Source: Defluviicoccus sp046348835
GTDB taxonomy: Bacteria; Pseudomonadota; Alphaproteobacteria; Rhodospirillales; Defluviicoccaceae
NCBI GenBank assembly: GCA_046348835.1
Contig: JAXMDM010000004.1
Location: 124,001 to 188,000, forward strand
Direction of reading: 5' to 3'
DNA length: 64,000 nt
Positions 16,486-24,389 of the stretch are shown here, in pieces; position 1 is the first letter of the stretch; each line of letters opens with the position of its first letter. Below the pieces are notes generated by a model. That model did no database searches, was not told the origin of the DNA, and was given only the letters and a program-made list of their open reading frames with translations. The position numbers and the translations under genes were made by a program.

Positions 16486-17772
16486 GTGACGGCAGCGATC
16501 CCGGAGGCGGCCGCGGGCGTCAACGACCATCCGAGCGACGCTCTCGGCGACGATCCGAATCCGGCCCCGCCCATCTGGGCCGATGTACTCATCGTCGGCG
16601 GCGGCCTCGTCGGCGGCACCCTCGCCATCGCCCTCGCCCAAGGTGGCCTGACCTCGCTCGTCATCGAGGCGGGCGATCCTCAGGCGGCGCTCGACGCCGG
16701 CTTCGACGGCCGCTGTTCGGCGATCGCGCTGACCTCGCAGCGGATGCTCGCCGCCCTCGGCCTGTGGGAGCCGCTCACCGCCGATGCGGCGCCGATGCTG
16801 GACATCCGCGTCTCCGACGGCGCGTCGAGCCTGTTCCTCCACTACGACCACCGCGACGTGGGCGACCAGCCCTTCGGCTACATGCTGGAAAACCGGCTGC
16901 TGCGCCGGGCGCTGCTGACCCGCATGCGCGCCGAGCCGGCGATCAGGCTGATCGCCCCCGACCGCATCACCCGGCTGGAGCGGGCCGGCGACGGCGTCGA
17001 GGCCCGCCTCGCCTCCGGCGGCCGGCTCCGGGCCACCCTCGTCATCGCCGCCGACGGCCGCGGCTCGCGCATCCGCGACGAGGCCGGGATCCGGGTCACC
17101 CGCTGGAGCTACGGACAGACGGCGATCGTCTGCACCGTCCGTCACCAGCGGTCGCACGACTTCATCGCCCACGAGCATTTCCTGCCGGCGGGGCCGTTCG
17201 CCATCCTGCCGCTGCAACCGGGCGACCGCTCGTCCCTCGTCTGGACCGAGCGCGCCGAGCTGGCGCCGTTGATCATGGGCGGCTCGGACGCCCAGTTCCT
17301 GGCCGAACTGGAACGGCGCTTCGGCGATTTCCTCGGCAACCTGACGGTGGAAGGGCCGCGATTCTCCCACCCCCTGTCGCTGCAGTACGCCTGGCGCGCC
17401 GTCGATCGCCGTCTCGCCCTCGTCGGCGACGCCGCGCACGCCATGCACCCCATCGCCGGCCAGGGCCTCAACATGGGCTTCCGCGACGTGGCGGCGCTGG
17501 CGGAGGTCCTGGGCGACGCCAAGCGGCGGAAGGCCGACCCGGGTGCGCCGCAGGTCCTCGCCCGCTACCAGCGTTGGCGGCGCTTCGACAACACCTTGAT
17601 GCTGGCGATGACCGACGGCCTCAACCGGCTGTTCTCCAATGACATCGCGCCGATTCGCCTCGCCCGCGACCTGGGTCTCGCCGGAGTCAACCGGATGCCG
17701 GCGCTGAAGCGGCTGTTCATGCGCCACGCCATGGGCCTGGCCGGCGAGCTGCCGCGGCTGATGCGGGGATAG
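16486..17772 (+). CDS. UbiH/UbiF/Coq6 family FAD-dependent ubiquinone hydroxylase
   Basis: 428-residue flavoprotein monooxygenase that hydroxylates the aromatic ring of a ubiquinone precursor. The FAD-binding dinucleotide fold appears as VLIVGGGLVGGTLAIALAQ (about residue 27), the middle motif as VIAADGRGSRIRDEAG, and the second FAD block as LVGDAAHAMHPIAGQGLNMGFRD (about 310), the signature of the UbiH/UbiF/VisC/COQ6 group. GTG start at 16486 is supported by GGAGGA six bases before it. Which ring position it acts on (UbiH, UbiF, UbiI or the broad-specificity UbiL/UbiM types of alphaproteobacteria) cannot be decided here. Followed 26 bases later by a small lipoprotein gene. Confidence 0.88.
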   Translation: MTAAIPEAAAGVNDHPSDALGDDPNPAPPIWADVLIVGGGLVGGTLAIALAQGGLTSLVIEAGDPQAALDAGFDGRCSAIALTSQRMLAALGLWEPLTADAAPMLDIRVSDGASSLFLHYDHRDVGDQPFGYMLENRLLRRALLTRMRAEPAIRLIAPDRITRLERAGDGVEARLASGGRLRATLVIAADGRGSRIRDEAGIRVTRWSYGQTAIVCTVRHQRSHDFIAHEHFLPAGPFAILPLQPGDRSSLVWTERAELAPLIMGGSDAQFLAELERRFGDFLGNLTVEGPRFSHPLSLQYAWRAVDRRLALVGDAAHAMHPIAGQGLNMGFRDVAALAEVLGDAKRRKADPGAPQVLARYQRWRRFDNTLMLAMTDGLNRLFSNDIAPIRLARDLGLAGVNRMPALKRLFMRHAMGLAGELPRLMRG

Positions 17773-17798
17773 CGTTAGCGAGGGGAAGAGACAGAGAC

Positions 17799-18176
17799 AT
17801 GGTGCGGCGCCGGTGCATTCCCCTTTGCGCCGCCCTGCTGGTCGCGCCCGTCCTTGCCCTCGGCACGGTCGGCGGCTGCATCCCGGTCCGCTACGAGTAC
17901 ACCGACCCGGCGACGGTCGAGGGGCGCACCTGCGCCGACCGGTGCATCGGCACCCGCCAGACCTGCGAGGGCCGCACCCGGATCGTCAACCAGCAGTGCC
18001 ATGCCCGTTACGAGGTGCAGATGGTGCAATACACCCTGTGCCAGCAGAACCCCCGCCGTCCCCTCTGCCTATCCCCCGACCCCTGCCCCGACCCCGACAA
18101 CGCCCAATGCATCCTCGACTACAACAAATGCTTCACCGCCTGCGGCGGCCAGATCAAGGAGATCCCGCTGGACTGA
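17799..18176 (+). CDS. Cysteine-rich small lipoprotein of unknown function
   Basis: 125 residues. A signal sequence rich in Ala/Leu/Val ends in a lipobox-like VGGC near residue 27, so the mature protein is probably lipid-anchored. The mature part carries ten further Cys in spaced pairs (TCADRCIGTRQTC, CHARYEVQMVQYTLC, LCLSPDPC, CILDYNKCFTAC), suggesting disulphides. Not recognised as any family. It follows the ubiquinone hydroxylase by 26 bases with AGGGGAAGAG before the ATG, so it may be co-transcribed, but no functional link is evident. Confidence 0.6.
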   Translation: MVRRRCIPLCAALLVAPVLALGTVGGCIPVRYEYTDPATVEGRTCADRCIGTRQTCEGRTRIVNQQCHARYEVQMVQYTLCQQNPRRPLCLSPDPCPDPDNAQCILDYNKCFTACGGQIKEIPLD

Positions 18177-18250
18177 CCGGCGCGGGAGAGATGGGGCGGC
18201 AGCGCCAGCTGTGGTATTACTTGCCGATCCAAGGGTAAGGATCGCCATCG

Positions 18251-18508
18251 ATGGGCTATACCATAGCCAGCAACGGGCAGGTCACCCTGCCGAAGCCGGT
18301 GCGCGAATGGCTTGGCGTTAGCCCCGGCGGAGAGGTCGCGTTTCGACTCAAGGAAGCCGGTGAGGTCGCTATTGAGAAGGCATCGGGGGCGCACGCTACT
18401 GCTGGCCGCTCCTCGCGGTGGCGCGGCTTCTTCGGGTCCGGTCCGAGCACCGACGAGATCCTCGCCATGACCCGCGGCGAGGTCTACGAACTTGATCCTC
18501 TTCGGTAA
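18251..18508 (+). CDS. AbrB/MazE-like (SpoVT-AbrB) DNA-binding protein
   Basis: 85-residue protein beginning GYTIASNGQVTLPKPVREWLGV followed by GGEVAFRL, the swapped-hairpin SpoVT/AbrB fold used by MazE- and VapB-type antitoxins. The C-terminal half has a tail ending in STDEILAMTRGEVYEL. No PIN or MazF toxin follows; instead hicB starts 21 bases later on the same strand. It may be an orphan antitoxin or an extra regulator of the hicBA pair. Confidence 0.7.
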   Translation: MGYTIASNGQVTLPKPVREWLGVSPGGEVAFRLKEAGEVAIEKASGAHATAGRSSRWRGFFGSGPSTDEILAMTRGEVYELDPLR

Positions 18509-18529
18509 GAAATATGGAGGTCGCGTTCC

Positions 18530-18745
18530 ATGAAGCTCACCGCGATTATCGAACGTGACGGTGACGGCTATATCTCGCTTTGTCCCGAACTGGACATTGC
18601 CAGTCAGGGCGATTCCATCGAGGACGCCCGCGACAATCTGAGGGAAGCCCTCGAATTGTTCTTTGAATGTGCCTCGGCTGACGAACTACGTTTGCGACTC
18701 AAGAGCGAGCTGTTCATCACCCAGGTCGAGGTGGCGGTTGGGTAG
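18530..18745 (+). CDS. hicB: HicB-family antitoxin
   Basis: 71-residue HicB-type protein: KLTAIIERDGDGYISLCPELDIASQGDSIEDARDNLREALELF is the degenerate RNase H-like fold of HicB antitoxins (limited here to the core, without a C-terminal DNA-binding domain). The ATG follows GGAGG. Its stop codon overlaps the TTG start of hicA, so translation is coupled. HicB would neutralise HicA; lacking its own DNA-binding domain, it may rely on the adjacent AbrB-like protein for autoregulation, which is inference. Confidence 0.85.
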   Translation: MKLTAIIERDGDGYISLCPELDIASQGDSIEDARDNLREALELFFECASADELRLRLKSELFITQVEVAVG

Positions 18746-18959
18746 ACTGCCGCTGCTGTCAGGGCGGCAGGTCTGCATGATCCTGGCAAGGCATGGCTTC
18801 GAAGAGGTCCGCAGGCGCGGAAGCCACATCGTCATGCAGAAGGTCACACCAGAAGGGACCTGTACCGTGCCGGTGCCCGATCATGACGAGATTCGCATCG
18901 GCACCCTTCAGTCGATCATCCGCCAGTCCAAGCTTCCGCGCACCGCATTCGGGAAATAA
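18738..18959 (+). CDS. hicA: HicA-family mRNA interferase toxin
   Basis: About 73 residues of double-stranded-RNA-binding-like fold. LPLLSGRQVCMILARHGF, RRRGSHIVMQK with the catalytic His, and VPVPDHDEIRIGTLQSIIRQSKL are the HicA signature; HicA cleaves mRNA. I place the start at TTG 18738, which overlaps the hicB stop and retains the conserved LPxLSGR beginning; the internal ATG at 18777 would delete it. Gene order here is hicB-hicA, the reverse of the E. coli order but common elsewhere. The next gene, eboA, begins 32 bases later. Confidence 0.82.
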   Translation: MGRLPLLSGRQVCMILARHGFEEVRRRGSHIVMQKVTPEGTCTVPVPDHDEIRIGTLQSIIRQSKLPRTAFGK

Positions 18960-18991
18960 GGTTGTTGCGACGGTTTCCGACGGGGGGTCCG

Positions 18992-19882
18992 GTGGCAGAG
19001 AACCTGGACGCGGTCGTAGCGCTATTGCGGGAGTGGGTGGCGCGGCAGGGGGGGGCGGATGCGGTGGCATGGCTGCTCGCCACCGCCGACGGGATCGCGG
19101 CGGGCGATGAGACCGGCGAGCGGGCGCTGTTCGTGGCGCTGGGGCTGGTGCCGCGGCGGCTGGGCAAGGCGGATCTGGAGCTGACCGCGGACGACCTGGC
19201 GGCGGCCGAGCGGGCGCGGCCGGGCTGGGATCCGCGCGGCTGGTCGGTGGATCAGGCGGGCCGCCTGCTGCTGGTCCTCGCCCGCGCCGCGCGGCCGGGG
19301 TTCGCCCCGGTCCTCGAACAGCTGTTCGTCACCGCCGACGTCGCCGAACTCATCACCTTCTACCGCGGCCTACCCCTCTATCCCGATCCGGACGCGCACG
19401 TCGCCCGCGCCGAGGAAGGGGCCCGCTCCAACATGAAGTCGGTGTTCGAGGCGGTTGCGCAGCGCAACCCCTACCCGGCGGAGCGGTTCTCCGAGGCGGG
19501 GTGGAACCAGCTCGTCCTCAAGGCGCTGTTCGTGGAGAGCGCCCTCGATCCCATCCAGGGTCTGGACGCCCGGCAGAACCGGGATCTGGCGCGGATGCTC
19601 CGCGATTATGCCCACGAGCGGTGGGCGGCGGGCCGGCGGGTGAGCCCGGATCTGTGGCGGTGCGTCGGCCGCTTCGCCGACGAGGCGGCGATCGCCGATC
19701 TCGCCCGGGTGCTGACCAGCGGCGACGAGCGCGAGCGAGCCGCCGCCGCCCTGGCACTGGCGGCATCGCCGCGGCCCGACGCCGGGGCGTTGCTGGCGGC
19801 GGCCGGCGATCTCGGCCGCGACGCGCAAGCGGGGCGGCTGAGCTGGTCAACGCTCGCAACCCATGCCGGCGCGCTATATTAG
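18992..19882 (+). CDS. eboA: EboA domain protein
   Basis: About 296-residue EboA-family protein, mostly alpha-helical (alternating Ala/Leu-rich helices), with the family block TFYRGLPLYPDPDAHVARAEEGARSNMKSVFEAVAQRNPYP in the middle, then WNQLVLKALFVESALDPIQGLD. EboA has no known activity; it opens the six-gene ebo cluster, studied as a transport or modification module for secreted metabolites such as scytonemin monomer in cyanobacteria. GTG 18992 is preferred over TTG 18962 because GGGGGG sits just before it. It is the first gene of the rightward arm eboA-eboB-eboF. Identification rests on the sequence block and on the neighbours, which supply all other ebo families. Confidence 0.82.
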   Translation: MAENLDAVVALLREWVARQGGADAVAWLLATADGIAAGDETGERALFVALGLVPRRLGKADLELTADDLAAAERARPGWDPRGWSVDQAGRLLLVLARAARPGFAPVLEQLFVTADVAELITFYRGLPLYPDPDAHVARAEEGARSNMKSVFEAVAQRNPYPAERFSEAGWNQLVLKALFVESALDPIQGLDARQNRDLARMLRDYAHERWAAGRRVSPDLWRCVGRFADEAAIADLARVLTSGDERERAAAALALAASPRPDAGALLAAAGDLGRDAQAGRLSWSTLATHAGALY

Positions 19883-19939
19883 CGTTATGTTGGGACGCCC
19901 CGGCCGAACCTCGGCGGCGAAACAGCAAGGACAGCGAGC

Positions 19940-20860
19940 ATGCGGTTCATCGATCCCCACATCCACGCCAGCGTCCGCACCACCCAGGACTACCAGGCGA
20001 TGGCGGCGGCCGGCATCGTCGCCATCATCGAGCCGGCCTTCTGGGTCGGCCAGCCGCGCACCCAGGCGGGCTCCTACGTCGATTACCTGTCGTCGCTGGT
20101 GGGCTGGGAGCGCTTCCGCGCCGGCCAGTTCGGCATCCGCCACTACTGCGCCATCGGCCTCAACAGCAAGGAAGCCAACAACCCGGCGCTGGCGGAAGCG
20201 GTGATGGAGGTGCTGCCCCGCTACCTGACGAAGGAGGGCGTGGTCGCCGTCGGCGAGATCGGCTACGACGCCCAGACCGAGGCCGAGGACAAGTACCTGC
20301 GCCAGCAACTGGAGCTGGCGCTGGAGCTGGAGATGCTGGTGATGGTGCACACCCCGCACCGGGACAAGAAACGGGGCACCAGCCGCACCATGGACGTCTG
20401 CGAGGAGCACGGCCTCGATCCGTCCCGCGTCGTCATCGACCACAACAACGAGGAGACGGTGCAAGAGGTGCTGGACCGCGGCTTCTGGGCCGCGTTCACC
20501 ATCTATCCGAAGACGAAGATGGGCTCGGAGCGCTTGGTCGAGATCGTCCGCCACTACGGCAGCGAGCGGATCATCGTCGATTCCAGCGCCGATTGGGGCG
20601 TCTCCGATCCGCTGGCGGTGCCGAAGACGGCGGCACTGATGGCGGAGCGCGGCATCAAGGCCGACCATATCCGCCGCACCTGCTACGCCAACGCGCTCGC
20701 CGCCTACGGTCAGACCGGCCAGATGCAGGAGGGCGACTGGCTCAATCCGCCGGCGATCGACCAGCGGACCCTGTTCGAGGGCAACACCGTCCTGCGCGGC
20801 CAGGAACCGCTGGTGGAGACGGCGGCAAAGGCGGCCGGAGATTCGGCGATCATCGAGTAG
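19940..20860 (+). CDS. eboB: TatD-family metal-dependent hydrolase EboB
   Basis: 306-residue amidohydrolase-superfamily protein. Metal ligands typical of TatD are visible: the HxH in FIDPHIHAS at residues 5-7, Glu of AVGEIGYDAQTE, His of MVHTPH, His of VIDHNNEE and Asp of IIVDSSADWG. The N-terminal GYAAMAAAGI-type segment DYQAMAAAGIVAIIEPAFW matches the EboB branch rather than DNase TatD. The reaction is unknown. It lies 57 bases after eboA and is followed five bases later by eboF, as expected for an operon. Confidence 0.85.
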   Translation: MRFIDPHIHASVRTTQDYQAMAAAGIVAIIEPAFWVGQPRTQAGSYVDYLSSLVGWERFRAGQFGIRHYCAIGLNSKEANNPALAEAVMEVLPRYLTKEGVVAVGEIGYDAQTEAEDKYLRQQLELALELEMLVMVHTPHRDKKRGTSRTMDVCEEHGLDPSRVVIDHNNEETVQEVLDRGFWAAFTIYPKTKMGSERLVEIVRHYGSERIIVDSSADWGVSDPLAVPKTAALMAERGIKADHIRRTCYANALAAYGQTGQMQEGDWLNPPAIDQRTLFEGNTVLRGQEPLVETAAKAAGDSAIIE

Positions 20861-20865
20861 CGGCG

Positions 20866-22254
20866 ATGCGCCGAACCCTGGTCCTCGACGTCGTCGGCCT
20901 GACCCCGGCGCTCTTGGGGGACGCCACCCCCAACCTGGCACGCCTGGCCGGGCAGGGGGCGATGCGGCCGCTGGCGACGATCACGCCGGCGGTCACCTGC
21001 TCGGTGCAGTCCACCTTCCTCACCGGCGGTCGGCCCGGCGATCACGGTATCGTCGGCAACGGCTGGTACTTCCGCGAGCTGGCCGAGGTGATGTTCTGGC
21101 GCCAGTCCAATGCGCTGGTGGAGGGCGAGCCGGTGTGGGATGCGGGCAAGCGCCGTGATCCCGCCTTCACCGTCGCCAACCTGTTCTGGTGGTACAACAT
21201 GTACGGCCGGGCGGACATCCAGGTGACGCCCCGGCCGATGTATCCCGCCGACGGCCGCAAGATCCCGGACGTCCACACCCGGCCAGCCCATCTCCGCGAC
21301 GATCTCACCCGGCGCTTCGGACCGTTCCCGCTGTTCCGGTTCTGGGGGCCGATGGCGGACATCGTCTCCAGCCGCTGGATCGCCGATTGCGCCCAGACGG
21401 TGTTCAGCCGCTTTGCCCCGACCCTGACCCTGGTCTACCTGCCGCACCTGGATTACGGCCTGCAGCGGCTCGGCCCCGACGATCCGCGCATCGCCGACGC
21501 CTTGCACGACGTCGACGCGCTCTGCGGCTCGCTGATCGAGATGGCGGAGCATGCCGGTGCCGCCGTCCTCGTCCTCTCCGAATACGGCATCACCGCCGTC
21601 TCCGCCGCCGTTCTGCCCAACCGCGCCCTGCGCGAGGCGGGGCTGCTGGCGACCCGCGACGAGCTCGGCCGCGAGCTCTTGGATGCTGGGGCGTCGCGGG
21701 CGTTCTGCGTCTGCGACCACCAGATCGCCCACGTCTACGTGCGCGATGCCGCCGACATCGCCCCGGTGCAGGCGCTTCTCGGGCGGCTCGCCGGGGTCGA
21801 GACGGTGCTCGACGGCGACGGCAAGCGGGCGGTGGGGCTCGACCATCCGCGCGCCGGCGAGCTTATCGCCGTCAGCCGCGCCGACCGCTGGTTCGCCTAC
21901 CCCTGGTGGCTGGACGACGCCCGGGCGCCCGACTACGCGCGGACCGTCGATATCCACCGCAAGCCCGGCTACGACCCGGTCGAGCTGTTCCTCGATCCGG
22001 CGCTGCGGGCGCCCCGGCTCGCCGTCGGCTGGCGGCTGGCGAAGCGGGCGATGGGCTTGCGGACGCTGCTGGACGTGATCCCGCTCGACCCGTTCCTGGT
22101 CAGGGGATCGCACGGGCGCCCCACCGACCGCATCGAGGAGGGGCCCCTGGTCATCTCGTCCCAGCCGGATCTGCTGGAGCCGGTGACGGTCGACGGCATC
22201 GTCGCCGCGACCCGGGTGAAGGAGCTGATCCTCGCCCACGTCTTCGGCGGCTGA
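20866..22254 (+). CDS. eboF: Alkaline-phosphatase / nucleotide pyrophosphatase superfamily protein EboF
   Basis: 462-residue member of the alkaline phosphatase/phosphodiesterase superfamily. The N-terminal metal site and nucleophile region reads LVLDVVGLTPALLGDATPNLARL and TPAVTCSVQSTFLTG (Thr as probable nucleophile); further ligands lie in YLPHLDYGLQRLGPDD and in SEYGITAV, with a late His in CDHQIAHVY. No signal peptide is seen, so it is likely cytoplasmic. It completes the rightward arm (eboA-B-F) and its stop lies three bases from the convergent eboC stop. Such proteins in ebo clusters are annotated as nucleotide pyrophosphatases; the substrate here is unknown. Confidence 0.82.
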   Translation: MRRTLVLDVVGLTPALLGDATPNLARLAGQGAMRPLATITPAVTCSVQSTFLTGGRPGDHGIVGNGWYFRELAEVMFWRQSNALVEGEPVWDAGKRRDPAFTVANLFWWYNMYGRADIQVTPRPMYPADGRKIPDVHTRPAHLRDDLTRRFGPFPLFRFWGPMADIVSSRWIADCAQTVFSRFAPTLTLVYLPHLDYGLQRLGPDDPRIADALHDVDALCGSLIEMAEHAGAAVLVLSEYGITAVSAAVLPNRALREAGLLATRDELGRELLDAGASRAFCVCDHQIAHVYVRDAADIAPVQALLGRLAGVETVLDGDGKRAVGLDHPRAGELIAVSRADRWFAYPWWLDDARAPDYARTVDIHRKPGYDPVELFLDPALRAPRLAVGWRLAKRAMGLRTLLDVIPLDPFLVRGSHGRPTDRIEEGPLVISSQPDLLEPVTVDGIVAATRVKELILAHVFGG

Positions 22255-22257
22255 GCG

Positions 22258-23178
22258 TCAGGTGGCGGGGACGAACCGCTGCAGAAGCAGGGTCAGGGCG
22301 AACAGCGCCACCGCCACCAAGGCCAGGCCCGGCAGGCCCTCGACGGTGATGATGAGCGCATCGAGGAGGCAGATGCCGGCCAACAGCGCCGCCACCGCCC
22401 GCGGCACGTCCCCCGGCCGGCGGCGAAACAGCCGCCGCACGGCGATCCCGGTCCAGACGACGAAGCCGATCCAGATCAGCGCCGCGAGCAGGCTGCCGGC
22501 GACGAAGAGGAACCCGTAGACGATGGGGACAAGGAGGAACGCCAGCGGCCAGGCGTGGCCGATGCGGTTCAGGCTCTCCTCCTTCGCCGCGTAGGTCAGA
22601 CCGATCAGATACGCCCAGAGGATGCAGGCGCCGACGACGACGGTCGACGTCAGCGACGCGAAGGCGACGGCGGCGGTGACGTAGACCAGCGCCCGACACA
22701 GCCCCATCAGCACCGGCGCCAGCGGATTGGCCTTGTGCCAAGCATCGTAGGCGACGATGGCGACGCAGAGGACGGCACCGGCGGCGAACGGCGCCCACGC
22801 GGGGCCGCCGGTCACGCCCGCCAATCCCACCAACGCCAGCAGGGCGAGGGCGGCGGCGAGCATGGCGAACCCGGCGGCAAACACCGTGCGCCGGGGGACG
22901 CGCCCCGACGGGATCGGCCGTTCCGGCCGCTCGCGGCGGTCGATCGCCGCATCGAAGGCGTCGTTGAGGTACATGCCGGCCACATAGGCGAGCGATAGCG
23001 CCGGCAGCAGCGCCGCCAGCAGCGGCAACGGCGCCGGCAGGGCGTCGGCCAGCCCGTCGTCCGTCACCCCGGCGTCGGCCAGCCCGGCGCACGCCAGCGC
23101 CATGCCCGCCAGGACGTTGCTCCACACCGTCGGCAGGTTGGAGACGCGGCCGAGGACGAGGGCGTCCCGCGCGTTCAT
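22258..23178 (-). CDS. eboC: UbiA-family prenyltransferase EboC
   Basis: 306-residue integral membrane prenyltransferase with eight or nine hydrophobic segments. The first Asp-rich motif for Mg-diphosphate binding is NDAFDAAIDRRERPERPIPSG (about residue 60); the second, weaker region is around YDAWHKANP. The start MNARDALVLGRVSNLPTVWSNVLAG is typical of UbiA. UbiA enzymes transfer a prenyl group to an aromatic or lipid acceptor; the ebo acceptor is unknown. It is the last gene of the leftward arm (GAF-eboD-eboE-eboC) and overlaps the end of eboE by four bases, indicating translational coupling. Confidence 0.87.
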   Translation of the reverse strand: MNARDALVLGRVSNLPTVWSNVLAGMALACAGLADAGVTDDGLADALPAPLPLLAALLPALSLAYVAGMYLNDAFDAAIDRRERPERPIPSGRVPRRTVFAAGFAMLAAALALLALVGLAGVTGGPAWAPFAAGAVLCVAIVAYDAWHKANPLAPVLMGLCRALVYVTAAVAFASLTSTVVVGACILWAYLIGLTYAAKEESLNRIGHAWPLAFLLVPIVYGFLFVAGSLLAALIWIGFVVWTGIAVRRLFRRRPGDVPRAVAALLAGICLLDALIITVEGLPGLALVAVALFALTLLLQRFVPAT

Positions 23179-24389
23179 GGCGCCAGCCGCTCCAGCGCCC
23201 ATGCCAGCTCGCGGGCGATGGCCGAGGCCGTCCCCTCGTCGCGATAGGCGGCGGGAAGCACATCCCATGTGTAGGTCTCCACCTCCAGATGCGGGGCGAT
23301 CGGCCGCTGCCGCTGGCGGTGGAGCAGCGCCGCGAGGAAACTTTGGGTGCTGGCGAAGGGCGGCAGCTCGGCGCGGAAGATGGGCACGTGGAAGTGCACC
23401 CGCCACTCCCGCATGGCGTTTTCCGGCTCGGCCGCCTCCTCCACCGCCGCCAGCGCATCCGGCAGGTCGAGGAACCGGGTCACGTCGCCCGCCTCGCCCA
23501 GCCGTTGCACCACCTGGTGCAGGTAGACGGGATCGCCGAAAGCGGCGAGTGCCGCCCGCCGTTCCGCCGTCAGCGGCGCCACGGCGAGGCCGCAGCTCAG
23601 TTGCAGCTTGGCGATGGCGATGCCTTCCGCCGCCAGGCGGTCGATGGCGGCGAGCGGATCCTCGAACTCGACCGCGGCATGGCAGGCATCGAGGCAGACG
23701 CCGAGGTGTCGGCGGAGTGCCGCCTCCGCCCCGCCCGCGTCGAGCCCGGCCAGCGCCGCCATCCGGGCGACGGCGGCCCTGGCGAACAGCCGGTCGTGGA
23801 AGAACGCCACCGTCTCGGCGATCGTCTCCAACAGACAGCAGGGCTCCGGCTCGAGGGCGAGGACGACGGTGCGGCCGGTCTCGCCGGCGAGGCGAGCGAG
23901 ATGGGCGGCGTGGCGGATCAACCCGTCGGCGATTGCGTCGACCGCGGCCGGGTCGGCGGCGCGCGGCTTGAACGCCCCCGGCACGGTGCTGATGCTGCCG
24001 GTCTCGCCCTCGGCCAGCAGCCGGACCAGCAGATCGGCCAGCCGGTTGGAATAGCGCAACCGCTCCGGCTCCGCCCAGTCGGGCCGGTAGACGTTCTCCT
24101 TCACCCGGGTGGCGTGGAAGGCGCCGTGGGGGAAGCCGTTGATGGTGAAGACGTAAAGGTCGTGCTGGGCGAGGATGTGCGCCAACTGGGCAAACGCGGT
24201 GTCGTCCTCGCAGAGGGTGTCCGCCGCCGCCGCCGCCAGCCGCAGGCCGACGCCGAAGCGACCGGAGCGGCCCAACCGCTGGCGCACCCGTGGCACGGCG
24301 CGCTCGAGGATCGCCCGCACCTCGACCCAGCTCTCGCCCGGATGGATGTTGGTGCAGTAGCCGAGGTGAGTGCCGTCGCTCAGCCGCAC
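23175..24389 (-). CDS. eboE: Xylose-isomerase-like TIM-barrel protein EboE
   Basis: 404-residue TIM-barrel protein of the sugar-phosphate isomerase/epimerase (AP endonuclease 2) superfamily. The N-terminus LGYCTNIHPGESWVE is characteristic of EboE, and metal-site-like residues occur in FTINGFPHGAFH, LALEPEPCCLLE, CLDACHAAVEFED and WRVHFHVPIF. Metabolite and reaction unknown. The GTG start at 24389 lies inside the 3' end of eboD (10-base overlap), and the end overlaps eboC, so the three form a tight leftward operon. Confidence 0.87.
   Translation of the reverse strand: MRLSDGTHLGYCTNIHPGESWVEVRAILERAVPRVRQRLGRSGRFGVGLRLAAAAADTLCEDDTAFAQLAHILAQHDLYVFTINGFPHGAFHATRVKENVYRPDWAEPERLRYSNRLADLLVRLLAEGETGSISTVPGAFKPRAADPAAVDAIADGLIRHAAHLARLAGETGRTVVLALEPEPCCLLETIAETVAFFHDRLFARAAVARMAALAGLDAGGAEAALRRHLGVCLDACHAAVEFEDPLAAIDRLAAEGIAIAKLQLSCGLAVAPLTAERRAALAAFGDPVYLHQVVQRLGEAGDVTRFLDLPDALAAVEEAAEPENAMREWRVHFHVPIFRAELPPFASTQSFLAALLHRQRQRPIAPHLEVETYTWDVLPAAYRDEGTASAIARELAWALERLAP

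Noticed and set aside
19501..22254. Long + strand frame of 917 codons beginning inside eboA
   Set aside because: Only the part from 20866 (eboF) has a conserved protein; the earlier part overlaps eboA and eboB out of frame.
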